Virus record (IMG/VR): IMGVR_UViG_3300035698_006668
Coordinates: 1-22,174 of that record
Source: a virus
DNA: 22,174 nucleotides
Strand: one strand, 5' to 3'
Below, piece by piece: positions 16,244 to 21,947 of the stretch. Under the pieces are notes generated by a model, which was given only the letters and a program-made list of their open reading frames with translations, was not told the origin of the DNA and did not search any database. Position 1 is the first letter of the stretch, and every line of letters starts with the position of its first letter. The position numbers and the translations under genes were made by a program.

Positions 16244-16486
16244 TTATTCACTGATAAATCGATTATCAATCAGATATTGAAATCCTTGGGCACTTGTTAA
16301 CTCTCCAGAGACATCCGAGGAGTGTGATAATGTGAGCATCTCAGAGTCAATATCGGCCAGGGTCTTCTCATTACGACTAAATCGCTCCATGTCAACAATG
16401 GATGCTAGGTAATACACACCAGGGAGTATGCACTGCCCCGCCCATGTACCCTCACTGCCACTATTATTCTTTAGATAAATTGGCAT
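16244..16486 (-). CDS. Hypothetical 80-residue protein
   Basis: I choose ATG at 16486, which overlaps the upstream stop by one base (TGATG); a longer TTG start at 16516 would overlap that gene by 31 bases. The sequence opens PIYLKNNSGSEGTWAGQCIL, then PGVYYLASIVDMERFSRNEK and an acidic helical end (ADIDSEMLTLSHSSDVSGEL). It follows a beta-rich structural gene and ends at promoter P3. A small virion-associated protein is likely from position only. Confidence 0.65.
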   Translation of the reverse strand: MPIYLKNNSGSEGTWAGQCILPGVYYLASIVDMERFSRNEKTLADIDSEMLTLSHSSDVSGELTSAQGFQYLIDNRFISE

Positions 16487-16998
16487 CAGAAGACAACCTT
16501 TATATGAGTATAGCAATTAATACTAGATGGTTTATTACCGGAGGTCTTTTGCATTGACCATATATCCCCAATAACTAAGCCCACCGGAGTTACCAAAACC
16601 TTTGTTGCCGTGTCACTTGAAGTGAATACCAATGTCTCGACTGCTATTGCATTCCGATAGAAAGTTATTGTGACTGAAGTGAGGGCAGATGGTATACTGG
16701 CGGACAGTGAAGTAACCTCACTAGTTTCCGTAACAACAAATGGATGTGTGTCACTGGAATTCCCGCTAACATATTCTAGCCAACGGCCATCCTTGACTTT
16801 TGATTCATATCCACTAGTCAATACATAACGAGATTGGCCTCCAGTAATTGCTGTTTCGATGATAGCATCCTCAACATTATCCGAAACATAACCCACAGCA
16901 CTGAATGGCATCTCACTTGAGATGAATTCTTTTTCCTCATGGAATTGAAGTTCGATCCCATTCTTTTCCACTATCATCATTTTAACGCTATCTGGCAT
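16486..16998 (-). CDS. Probable fibre- or tail-associated structural protein, 170 residues
   Basis: ATG at 16998 has no clear Shine-Dalgarno; the preceding bases are AT-rich and follow a strong hairpin. Residues about 35-60 (YVSDNVEDAIIETAITGGQS) and the beta-rich remainder (SVTITFYRNAIAVETLVFTS and SDTATKVLVTPVGLVIGDIW) are of the type found in phage virion proteins. Position between fibre-like genes supports a virion role. No named family is recognised. Confidence 0.6.
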   Translation of the reverse strand: MPDSVKMMIVEKNGIELQFHEEKEFISSEMPFSAVGYVSDNVEDAIIETAITGGQSRYVLTSGYESKVKDGRWLEYVSGNSSDTHPFVVTETSEVTSLSASIPSALTSVTITFYRNAIAVETLVFTSSDTATKVLVTPVGLVIGDIWSMQKTSGNKPSSINCYTHIKVVF

Positions 16999-17009
16999 AA
17001 ATTAAATTG

Positions 17010-17036
17010 GGATAGGCCCGAAAGCCGAGCCTATCC
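17010..17036 (-). other. Strong intergenic hairpin after fibre gene
   Basis: On the minus strand an 11-bp stem (GGATAGGCTCG paired with CGGGCCTATCC, including one G-U pair) encloses a five-base loop. AAUUUAAUUU follows, not a proper U-run. It ends 12 bases before the next start codon and could control its translation or act as a weak terminator. Confidence 0.55.
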
Positions 17037-17046
17037 TCATCCTATA

Positions 17047-17856
17047 CTAGAGGTTCTTTTTCACAAAGTCAACTTCAACATGGAGATCAGTTGCATTTTT
17101 TGCAATTCCTGTTTTCCATACATAGTTACCTGAAGTGGATGGTTGTGTACTAGAGTGGGCGGTACCGCTCCAATAGATTGTATCACCGAATGTTTCAGCG
17201 GTTAATACACCAGTCATGATCTGGTCATTCGCAGTAACAACAACAGAACCAGCGGCCCCCTCTGTTGTTAAAGCCAATCCCGGACTCCATGAAGCTGTGG
17301 TTAAGGTTGTCTTAGATACAGTATCATTGGCGGAAATATAAACAAGATCTCCCTTGGTTACTCCCGTTCCATCAACTGTATAAGACGGTCCAACTGCCAG
17401 AGCAGCAACCTCAGCAAGTGCTCCTTCAACATCCGTCGATGTAAAGTAAGCGGCGGAATCTTCAATACCAATTGTTGCAGCACCTTCACCTGTGGCTGTA
17501 CTTGCCAATAGACTCATTGGAACTGCATCGTCAGATGCACTATCAATAGTCAATGTAACTGGATCGCCTACACTGGTGAGTTGATTTGATCCCATTGATT
17601 GATCACCCGTAAAGGCTCGTGTACCGTCTGCTAACGTGTATTGGGTGTGATCGTCATCCGCAAGGCCGTTAAGCCCTCCGTGATCAATATCACCAGCATC
17701 AATCATTGTTGCATCAATTTTTCCGCCTGCATCAAGTACAATTGGTTTGCCTGCATCGCCAGCTCCGGCACTGGAGTTGACATGATCGGCAGTCTCGTAT
17801 GCAATTGCTTCCGTCGTAAAACCACTGGCATCAAGATAAAAAAACTTTTGTGACAT
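17047..17856 (-). CDS. Fibre-like virion protein, 269 residues
   Basis: ATG at 17856 has AAGGAG seven bases upstream, the best ribosome site in this region. Residues about 52-72 contain the collagen-free fibre motif IDHGGLNGLADDDHTQYTLA, and residues about 125-145 contain DSAAYFTSTDVEGALAEVAA; both occur in phage fibre and head-fibre proteins. The C-terminal part is beta-rich with Thr and Gly (PGLALTTEGAAGSVVVTAND, DTIYWSGTAHSST). It probably decorates the head or forms a fibre. No enzymatic motif is seen. Confidence 0.7.
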   Translation of the reverse strand: MSQKFFYLDASGFTTEAIAYETADHVNSSAGAGDAGKPIVLDAGGKIDATMIDAGDIDHGGLNGLADDDHTQYTLADGTRAFTGDQSMGSNQLTSVGDPVTLTIDSASDDAVPMSLLASTATGEGAATIGIEDSAAYFTSTDVEGALAEVAALAVGPSYTVDGTGVTKGDLVYISANDTVSKTTLTTASWSPGLALTTEGAAGSVVVTANDQIMTGVLTAETFGDTIYWSGTAHSSTQPSTSGNYVWKTGIAKNATDLHVEVDFVKKNL

Positions 17857-17859
17857 AGA

Positions 17860-18180
17860 CTACTCCTTGGTTGTTATCTCGCCTCCAGATATTTCCCTTG
17901 TTCGTGGGTCATATCCGAAGTCTTTGTCTATATTATATTTTAATCGCAACTTATCTGCGACTTTCTTTTGAGCATCGGCATTATCATTCACTGCCGACTT
18001 CGCTTCGGCAATACGAAACCCCTCTATGGTTCGTTTGTGTTGATATATTTTAGAATATAATTCATTTATCTCACGTCGTTGCTCAAGTATTGTAACTTCC
18101 AACACAAGCACGTCTCTTTTATGTTGTCCTGTTTCTATCTTTTGCAACTCTTCTGGTTCGAGAAACTTCTTTTTTTTCAT
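17860..18180 (-). CDS. Coiled-coil protein, 106 residues
   Basis: ATG at 18180 overlaps the previous stop by one base (TGATG). Residues about 10-60 are a continuous coiled coil (LEVTILEQRREINELYSKIY), then a charged helix and a short end (DFGYDPRTREISGGEITTKE). The start is Lys-rich. Its function is unknown; a small oligomeric linker or chaperone for the neighbouring fibre proteins is possible. Confidence 0.65.
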   Translation of the reverse strand: MKKKKFLEPEELQKIETGQHKRDVLVLEVTILEQRREINELYSKIYQHKRTIEGFRIAEAKSAVNDNADAQKKVADKLRLKYNIDKDFGYDPRTREISGGEITTKE

Positions 18181-18614
18181 CAGATCTGTATTACCTTTTG
18201 ATTATTAACATTTACCACGATGTCTGTGGCATTGATAGCCTGACCTATTATTTGTTGATGGCCTGTGGTGGGCGGTGTGGTAGTCAGACCTCCTGTTTCT
18301 GATATGAACACAGCCTTACGTCGAGATAACCCACTGGATATATTCGTCATCAATCCCATCACAATAACAATACACTCCGTTGAACTTGATTTTGATTGAA
18401 TAATCCCAACTACGAGATCATCATAAACGTTTGAAGTCAGTGAATTAACTCTGTCATCTATTGAAACATCAACTACTACAGGGTCTCCAACAAGATCACC
18501 AGGCTGACAGGCAGCTGGAAAACCTAATGGAACTAATATGGTAGTTTCAGGGACTCCAACAAAGTCGGGAAGTCCAGTAAATGGATTATATCTGGATACC
18601 GCTTCTGAAATCAA
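18180..18614 (-). CDS. Probable virion surface/decoration protein, 144 residues
   Basis: The start is TTG at 18614 in a TTGA overlap with the upstream gene, with AGGGG eight bases before it; the next Met is at residue 86. The protein opens NPFTGLPDFVGVPETTILVP and ends VFISETGGLTTTPPTTGHQQ, then IIGQAINATDIVVNVNNQKV. The last part matches the beta barrel ending 'G..QIIG.A...T.I.V' common in phage decoration or fibre proteins. It has no enzyme motif. Confidence 0.65.
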   Translation of the reverse strand: MISEAVSRYNPFTGLPDFVGVPETTILVPLGFPAACQPGDLVGDPVVVDVSIDDRVNSLTSNVYDDLVVGIIQSKSSSTECIVIVMGLMTNISSGLSRRKAVFISETGGLTTTPPTTGHQQIIGQAINATDIVVNVNNQKVIQI

Positions 18615-18817
18615 CTAACTAACGCCCCTCTTATATCTCTTCCAAGACTGTCATATTCAAGTTCAACAGCCGCTAAAAGTATATCTCCTTTACCAAAGTA
18701 GCGATAAGTTGCAATTGTATTAGTTCCACTGGTATCATATTCAACCGTATATTTTATATATTTTTTGGGGGCCAATGTTCCAGAATTAAAACTCGCCCCC
18801 GAAGTCCTTGTGGTCAT
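18611..18817 (-). CDS. Hypothetical 68-residue beta-rich protein
   Basis: ATG at 18817 has AAAGGGGG eight bases upstream and is in an ATGA overlap with the microprotein before it. The sequence KYIKYTVEYDTSGTNTIATY and LLAAVELEYDSLGRDIRGAL suggests antiparallel strands. It is followed by the TTG-started surface protein in a TTGA overlap, so it is likely co-translated as a structural partner. Confidence 0.65.
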   Translation of the reverse strand: MTTRTSGASFNSGTLAPKKYIKYTVEYDTSGTNTIATYRYFGKGDILLAAVELEYDSLGRDIRGALVS

Positions 18818-18894
18818 CTGATACCCCCTTTATAAATTTCCAGGTAGTTCCGACTACCTGGCTTCAACGATATCTTTATTCGTCCTGCTTGCAT
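18814..18894 (-). CDS. 26-residue basic microprotein between protease and structural genes
   Basis: A 26-codon frame starts in a TAATG overlap with the protease stop and ends in an ATGA overlap with the next gene, so it fills the gap exactly. GGAG lies ten bases before the ATG. It reads MQAGRIKISLKPGSRNYLE and then a short Lys/Gly/Arg end. Its charge is strongly positive. A nine-base inverted repeat lies inside it. I know no family; its precise coupling on both sides is the evidence that it is real. Confidence 0.6.
   Translation of the reverse strand: MQAGRIKISLKPGSRNYLEIYKGGIR
18840..18861. other. Nine-base-pair hairpin inside the microprotein gene
   Basis: CCAGGTAGT, a four-base TCCG loop and ACTACCTGG form a perfect stem. 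On the minus strand it ends 22 bases before the start codon of the 68-residue protein and 11 bases before its Shine-Dalgarno. No U-run follows. It may reduce or couple translation of the downstream gene. Confidence 0.5.
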
Positions 18895-19505
18895 TAGGGG
18901 GGTTCTCCAATAATTGAATCTATTAAACCTAGATCGTATGCTTCATCAGCATTAATAAACCAATCAAAACTCATCTTGTTATGTAGGGTGGCTGCTGTCA
19001 TCTTTTTCTTTACATTAATTCGGTCCAGAAATATAGATGCAAATTGCTTATCCCACTTCTTTGCTTCGTCCATTACCCGATAGCTGTCCTGAGAGTGTTG
19101 ATTAACCTGTGCATTTGCCGTTCCGTAATGAAGCATGATCCTACTATGAGGAGCCATCTTACGTTCATCAGCGGCCTGAAGTATGATGGATCCCATTGAC
19201 ATGGCGTGTCCATATACCTCAATAATAACATGACTGTTACATGCTTGTATCTTATCATAGATAGCCATACCGTGATATTCACAGCCGCCTACGTTATTCA
19301 TAATGATCGTTAATGGAACTTCCGGCTTGATCCTATCCAGCATATGAAGTCCCTTGATAGTCTTCTCGGCCATTGAATAGTCAACTCCAAGTTCATTACC
19401 TTCAGAGTCTGCGGAGGCACTTCCCATATAAAGAGTCTTTGATTTGAAGTCAATTCCATAAACAAAGAACATACTGGATGAATTAAATTCATTTTCAATA
19501 CTCAT
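18894..19505 (-). CDS. ClpP-type serine protease, probable prohead protease
   Basis: This 203-residue protein has the ClpP (peptidase S14) triad: Ser103 in HAMSMGSIILQAADER, His126 in SRIMLHYG and Asp181 in FDWFINADEAYDLGLIDSII, the last matching the conserved DRFLSA...GLVDSI region of ClpP. The MNNVGGCEYHGMAIYD segment at 69-84 matches the substrate-binding loop (the N-[SP]-PGG type). In phages, such proteases mature the capsid. Unusually it lies far from portal, scaffold and coat genes. ATG at 19505 is in an ATGA overlap with the gene before. Action on the host or on another phage protein is also possible. Confidence 0.88.
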   Translation of the reverse strand: MSIENEFNSSSMFFVYGIDFKSKTLYMGSASADSEGNELGVDYSMAEKTIKGLHMLDRIKPEVPLTIIMNNVGGCEYHGMAIYDKIQACNSHVIIEVYGHAMSMGSIILQAADERKMAPHSRIMLHYGTANAQVNQHSQDSYRVMDEAKKWDKQFASIFLDRINVKKKMTAATLHNKMSFDWFINADEAYDLGLIDSIIGEPP

Positions 19506-20023
19506 ATCTTGCCACCGGCCTTCTCAATATATAGATCCAATGCTGCAATGTCATCTGGTATAGTATCATCAAGGAATTTAATCTCTGTCTTTTGTTTCTT
19601 TATCTTGCCTGCTATCTCGATCAATAGCTTGGCTGCTGCGAGTCTGTCGCCATCCTTCTCAGCTGTATACAGTATATCACCCACAATGCCCAGAGCGGCG
19701 CTAGCCAGAGCCTCGGCTTGATTCTCGAATGACATGACATCAAGGAACCAACTCTTGAAACCAGGAACAGACCACCATTTCTCGATGACGGATCTTCCGG
19801 TCAGCTGAACTGCGAATGCTGCTGTGATTGTCTTTGGGGTAGGGCCACCAGATAACATGGCATGAAACTCAGATTTCAGTTGACGCTGATCCAAGGTAGG
19901 CTTATATATATTAGCGGCTTCGATTATTTCTTTCACAACTTTGCTATCCGTCTTTGTTATTTTCACCTTGTCACCAATCTGTCCCCAATGGAGGTCCAAT
20001 TTAAGGTGTGGACCAGGCACCAT
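19502..20023 (-). CDS. Possible small terminase subunit or DNA-binding protein, 173 residues
   Basis: This protein is mostly helical. The part LTGRSVIEKWWSVPGFKSWF (residues 74-93) followed by EALASAALGIVGDILYTAEK and GDRLAAAKLLIEIAGKIKKQ resembles the end of small-terminase-type proteins, where a helix-turn-helix is followed by an oligomerisation helix and 'AAKLLIE.AGK'. The N-terminal strand-rich part (LDLHWGQIGDKVKITKTDSK) is unlike the family. The position before protease and virion genes fits. ATG at 20023 is 15 bases from GAGGAG, a long spacing, so the start is not certain; GTG follows it directly. The assignment is tentative. Confidence 0.5.
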   Translation of the reverse strand: MVPGPHLKLDLHWGQIGDKVKITKTDSKVVKEIIEAANIYKPTLDQRQLKSEFHAMLSGGPTPKTITAAFAVQLTGRSVIEKWWSVPGFKSWFLDVMSFENQAEALASAALGIVGDILYTAEKDGDRLAAAKLLIEIAGKIKKQKTEIKFLDDTIPDDIAALDLYIEKAGGKI

Positions 20024-20050
20024 AGCAGATGGTTGGGGACTCCTCTGCTA

Positions 20051-20464
20051 TTAACGATCTCGTTTTGCTTCGTCTGCGAACTGTCTGAATTGTGCCTTGA
20101 TCCTGGCCTTGTGCCACTCTTGCTTGGCTATCTTGAACTCCTCGGGTGTCATATATTGTCGAAGATCGTTGATAACATTCTCGTCTGCTTGGTTGAATTC
20201 ACCAGCATCAATATGTGTCGGAGGCTGACCTCCTTCGGCTATTGCCCTCCGCTTTAACAGCTTCTCGTGCAATGAGTCAGGTACGTCGGAGTGACTTGGG
20301 GGAATATAGTCTCGGGATTGCTCGGGGCTTACGGCCTCTCGGAGCTGTTGGAGGATGTCTGGCTTGCTTGCTTTGATACTATCATCAACGCCAGGTCCCA
20401 CACGAGGCTTCTTGGCTGTGATTAGATCGACCAGGGTCTTTCCTATCTTGCTGTATACACTCAT
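20051..20464 (-). CDS. Hypothetical 137-residue protein
   Basis: ATG at 20464 is in an ATGA overlap with the winged-helix gene before. The protein is charged and mostly helical with a proline-rich centre (EQSRDYIPPSHSDVPDSLHE), and ends in a basic helix (EEFKIAKQEWHKARIKAQFR). No membrane segment or known motif is seen. Its position between a winged-helix protein and a possible small terminase suggests a role in control or packaging, without direct evidence. Confidence 0.65.
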   Translation of the reverse strand: MSVYSKIGKTLVDLITAKKPRVGPGVDDSIKASKPDILQQLREAVSPEQSRDYIPPSHSDVPDSLHEKLLKRRAIAEGGQPPTHIDAGEFNQADENVINDLRQYMTPEEFKIAKQEWHKARIKAQFRQFADEAKRDR

Positions 20465-20808
20465 ATGTTAAGTTCTCTTCGTTTATGCCACTCAGGCTGC
20501 ACCAAGTGCAACGTAGCGTCCTTGCGGCCAAGGGTTAGCCTAGATATGATACCGAAGCTTTGCATCCAACTGAAAGTTTCACAGAGCCTCACAGGACGTA
20601 CATGGAGTTTGCGTGCTAGTTTGCTGATATCAACAGTTATCAATCCATTATCGCGTTGGATATGCTCGTTTCCATAGAACAACTCCAAAATAAGCCGTCC
20701 TGCACTTGGTCTATATCTAGGGCTACTCATGTTTAGGCTGGCCTCATGGTATTTTTCGCCACCTGAGTTACCTAGGATCCTCGACATCACGTACATAGCG
20801 TCGATCAT
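20461..20808 (-). CDS. Winged-helix DNA-binding protein
   Basis: This 115-residue protein is the first gene after the control region. Residues about 37-103 form a winged helix: helix GRLILELFYG, strand LITVD, then HTH ISKLARKLHVRPVRLCETFS and recognition end WMQSFGIISRL with a wing to about 103. It could regulate the promoters and repeats upstream. The start is uncertain: ATG at 20808 lacks a clear Shine-Dalgarno, and the domain itself could begin at Met27 (20730). Residues 2-21 (IDAMYVMSRILGNSGGEKYH) resemble part of the HNH gene, see findings. Confidence 0.65.
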   Translation of the reverse strand: MIDAMYVMSRILGNSGGEKYHEASLNMSSPRYRPSAGRLILELFYGNEHIQRDNGLITVDISKLARKLHVRPVRLCETFSWMQSFGIISRLTLGRKDATLHLVQPEWHKRRELNI

Positions 20809-20884
20809 GGATGCTTCTGGGGGACTCAGGTGGGCGACTGGTTTCGTCTCTTCAGTACACGTGGTAAATCACGAGTATATAACC

Positions 20885-20913
20885 ATGATAGCATAGTTTG
20901 CTTCAAATGTCAA
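20885..20913 (-). promoter_or_regulatory. Sigma-70 promoter P4
   Basis: On the minus strand TTGACA (20913-20908), 17 bp, TATCAT (20890-20885), preceded by CCC. The leader to the ATG at 20808 is about 70 bases. It is the nearest promoter to the winged-helix gene. Confidence 0.75.
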
Positions 20914-20952
20914 GGGATATTATGGGATTCGAGGTACAAGATTGGGGGATTT

Positions 20953-20968
20953 GGTATTGGACAATACC
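20953..20968. promoter_or_regulatory. Operator-like palindrome upstream of P4
   Basis: GGTATTG-GA-CAATACC, two perfect seven-base arms, lies 40 bases upstream of the P4 -35 and inside the P5 leader. It could bind a dimeric regulator or fold as a weak hairpin (two-base centre, so more likely a DNA site). Confidence 0.45.
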
Positions 20969-20989
20969 GAGGAGACTATTCAGTCATAC

Positions 20990-21032
20990 GTTTAACTCGG
21001 TAACATTACTTCGTAACGTTAATTCGTTAAAC
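20990..21032. repeat. Nested inverted repeat at the P5 start site
   Basis: Outer arms GTTTAAC (20990-20996) and GTTAAAC (21026-21032) enclose an inner hairpin: TAACATTAC (21001-21009), loop TTC, GTAACGTTA (21013-21021), with one mismatch in nine pairs. The predicted P5 start site is about six bases beyond its right end, so the first bases of the transcript fold into it. It includes one TTAACTCG half-site of the 14-bp repeat. Confidence 0.55.
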
Positions 21033-21041
21033 TATAAATAT

Positions 21042-21070
21042 AGAATATCATATTTTACATCAAAAGTCAA
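21042..21070 (-). promoter_or_regulatory. Sigma-70 promoter P5
   Basis: On the minus strand TTGACT (21070-21065), 17 bp, TATTCT (21047-21042), preceded by CC. It lies upstream of P4 and the palindromes and drives the same genes. Confidence 0.7.
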
Positions 21071-21168
21071 GGACTAAATTGATATATATTGTAATTAGAT
21101 CGAGTTAAGGAGAGTATTTCGTGGATGTACCTTCGTTTCACACCCGTACCATACAGGTTTTCACGGCA

Positions 21169-21234
21169 GATATCATTATATTACGTGGATTTACGTCTGT
21201 CTAGATATACTTATCCTCCCAATATAATGATATC
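21169..21234. repeat. Perfect 14-bp inverted repeat with 38-base spacer
   Basis: GATATCATTATATT (21169-21182) and AATATAATGATATC (21221-21234) are exact reverse complements. The spacer contains TTACGTGGA and TTTACGTCTG half-repeats. It could be a protein-binding pair or fold in RNA; it is not followed by a U-run. Confidence 0.55.
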
Positions 21235-21249
21235 CACCTCGATTCAAGA

Positions 21250-21281
21250 GTTGGCATTGGGTTATATGATCCATTGCCAAC
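21250..21281. repeat. Hairpin element 1 of the GGCATTG family
   Basis: GTTGGCATTGG and CCATTGCCAAC surround a ten-base spacer and pair at 10 of 11 positions, the T-T mismatch being central. A conserved mismatch occurs at the same place in elements 2 and 3. Confidence 0.6.
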
Positions 21282-21470
21282 ATCAGTACCGGAAATAGCC
21301 CCCGAGTGTGATATGGAGTTAATCATTTATACACACACCCCCAAACCCCACTTACCCCTCCAATTAAACGCCCGTATGGGAAGGTAACTTTATCGATATT
21401 ATATCCGGGGTATCCTCATCGTAGTAAGGAGAGATCGGCCGAGTATCAACACGTCGCGTAATGTGGCAAT

Positions 21471-21498
21471 GGCATTGCATCGAGATATACACACTGCC
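21471..21498. repeat. Hairpin element 2 of the GGCATTG family
   Basis: GGCATTG (21471-21477), 14 bases, CACTGCC (21492-21498) pair with one central mismatch. A GGCAATG copy lies directly upstream at 21465. The spacer CATCGAGATATACA matches that of element 3 at 10 of 14 bases. Confidence 0.55.
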
Positions 21499-21568
21499 AA
21501 CTCAATCACACTCCAATAAGTGAGCCTCAAGGCGAACGGACAAGGGCAGTCCCCTCTATACTAAGGTT

Positions 21569-21596
21569 GGCATTGCATCCATATATCCACATTGCC
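21569..21596. repeat. Hairpin element 3 of the GGCATTG family
   Basis: GGCATTG (21569-21575), 14 bases (CATCCATATATCCA), CATTGCC (21590-21596). The left arm is preceded by GTT as in element 1. Two further single arms GTTGGCAATGG lie at 21738-21748 and 21999-22009 without right arms. Confidence 0.55.
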
Positions 21597-21606
21597 CCCT
21601 TTCTCC

Positions 21607-21732
21607 TTAACTCGACCTACTTAACTCGATCTACTTAACTCGATCGAGTTAACTCGACCTACTTAACTCGACCTACTTAACTCGATCGAGTTAACTCGAC
21701 CTACTTAACTCGACCTACTTAACTCGATCGAG
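21607..21732. repeat. Nine-copy 14-bp iteron-like array with A-A-B order
   Basis: Nine direct 14-bp units start at 21607. Unit A is TTAACTCGACCTAC (the second copy has one change, T for C), unit B is TTAACTCGATCGAG. The order is A A B A A B A A B, so three 42-bp blocks. Each B followed by the next TTAA makes the palindrome TTAACTCGATCGAGTTAA (complete at the first two B units; the third continues TTAG). Isolated copies of the same half-site occur at about 20992 and in reverse orientation near 21099-21108 and 21757. Iterons of this kind bind replication or partition proteins in plasmids and phages; that role here is inference. Confidence 0.85.
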
Positions 21733-21794
21733 TTAGAGTTGGCAATGGTGTATGTATCGAGTTAGACTATCTACTCGGCCTTACCTATACTGAT

Positions 21795-21823
21795 ATTATA
21801 TCAATACACTCATATATTGTCAA
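21795..21823 (-). promoter_or_regulatory. Perfect-consensus sigma-70 promoter P6
   Basis: On the minus strand TTGACA (21823-21818), 17 bp, TATAAT (21800-21795), preceded by CCC: an exact consensus. Transcription would start near 21788 and run into the GTTGGCAATGG arm, the 14-bp repeat array and the hairpin elements before reaching P5 and the first gene about 980 bases away. Confidence 0.8.
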
Positions 21824-21929
21824 GGGAATAATGAAACTACTGGATATTAAAGGAATATATTATAACTAACAATGGAATCAACCGTATCATCGACGTAGCC
21901 TACCGCACATGGATACCACCCCGATATTT

Positions 21930-21947
21930 TGATCATTAATTTGATCA
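21930..21947. repeat. Pair of TTTGATCATT sites
   Basis: TGATCA palindromes at 21930-21935 and 21942-21947 are in an AT-rich stretch, 12 bases apart, each inside TTTGATCATT. Two sites on nearly the same helical face could bind a regulator. Confidence 0.3.

Noticed and set aside
16487-16516. TTG start at 16516 for the 80-residue protein
   Set aside because: It would overlap the upstream gene by 31 bases; the TGATG overlap at 16486 is a better fit.
17000-17038. 12-codon ATG frame overlapping the hairpin after the fibre gene
   Set aside because: Too short, does not couple to the next start, and the hairpin explains the sequence constraint.
18840-18861. Intrinsic terminator after the protease
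   Set aside because: No U-run follows on either strand, and the hairpin lies within a coupled small gene upstream of further co-directional genes.
21607-21732. CRISPR array
   Set aside because: The units are 14 bp and directly adjacent without unique spacers.
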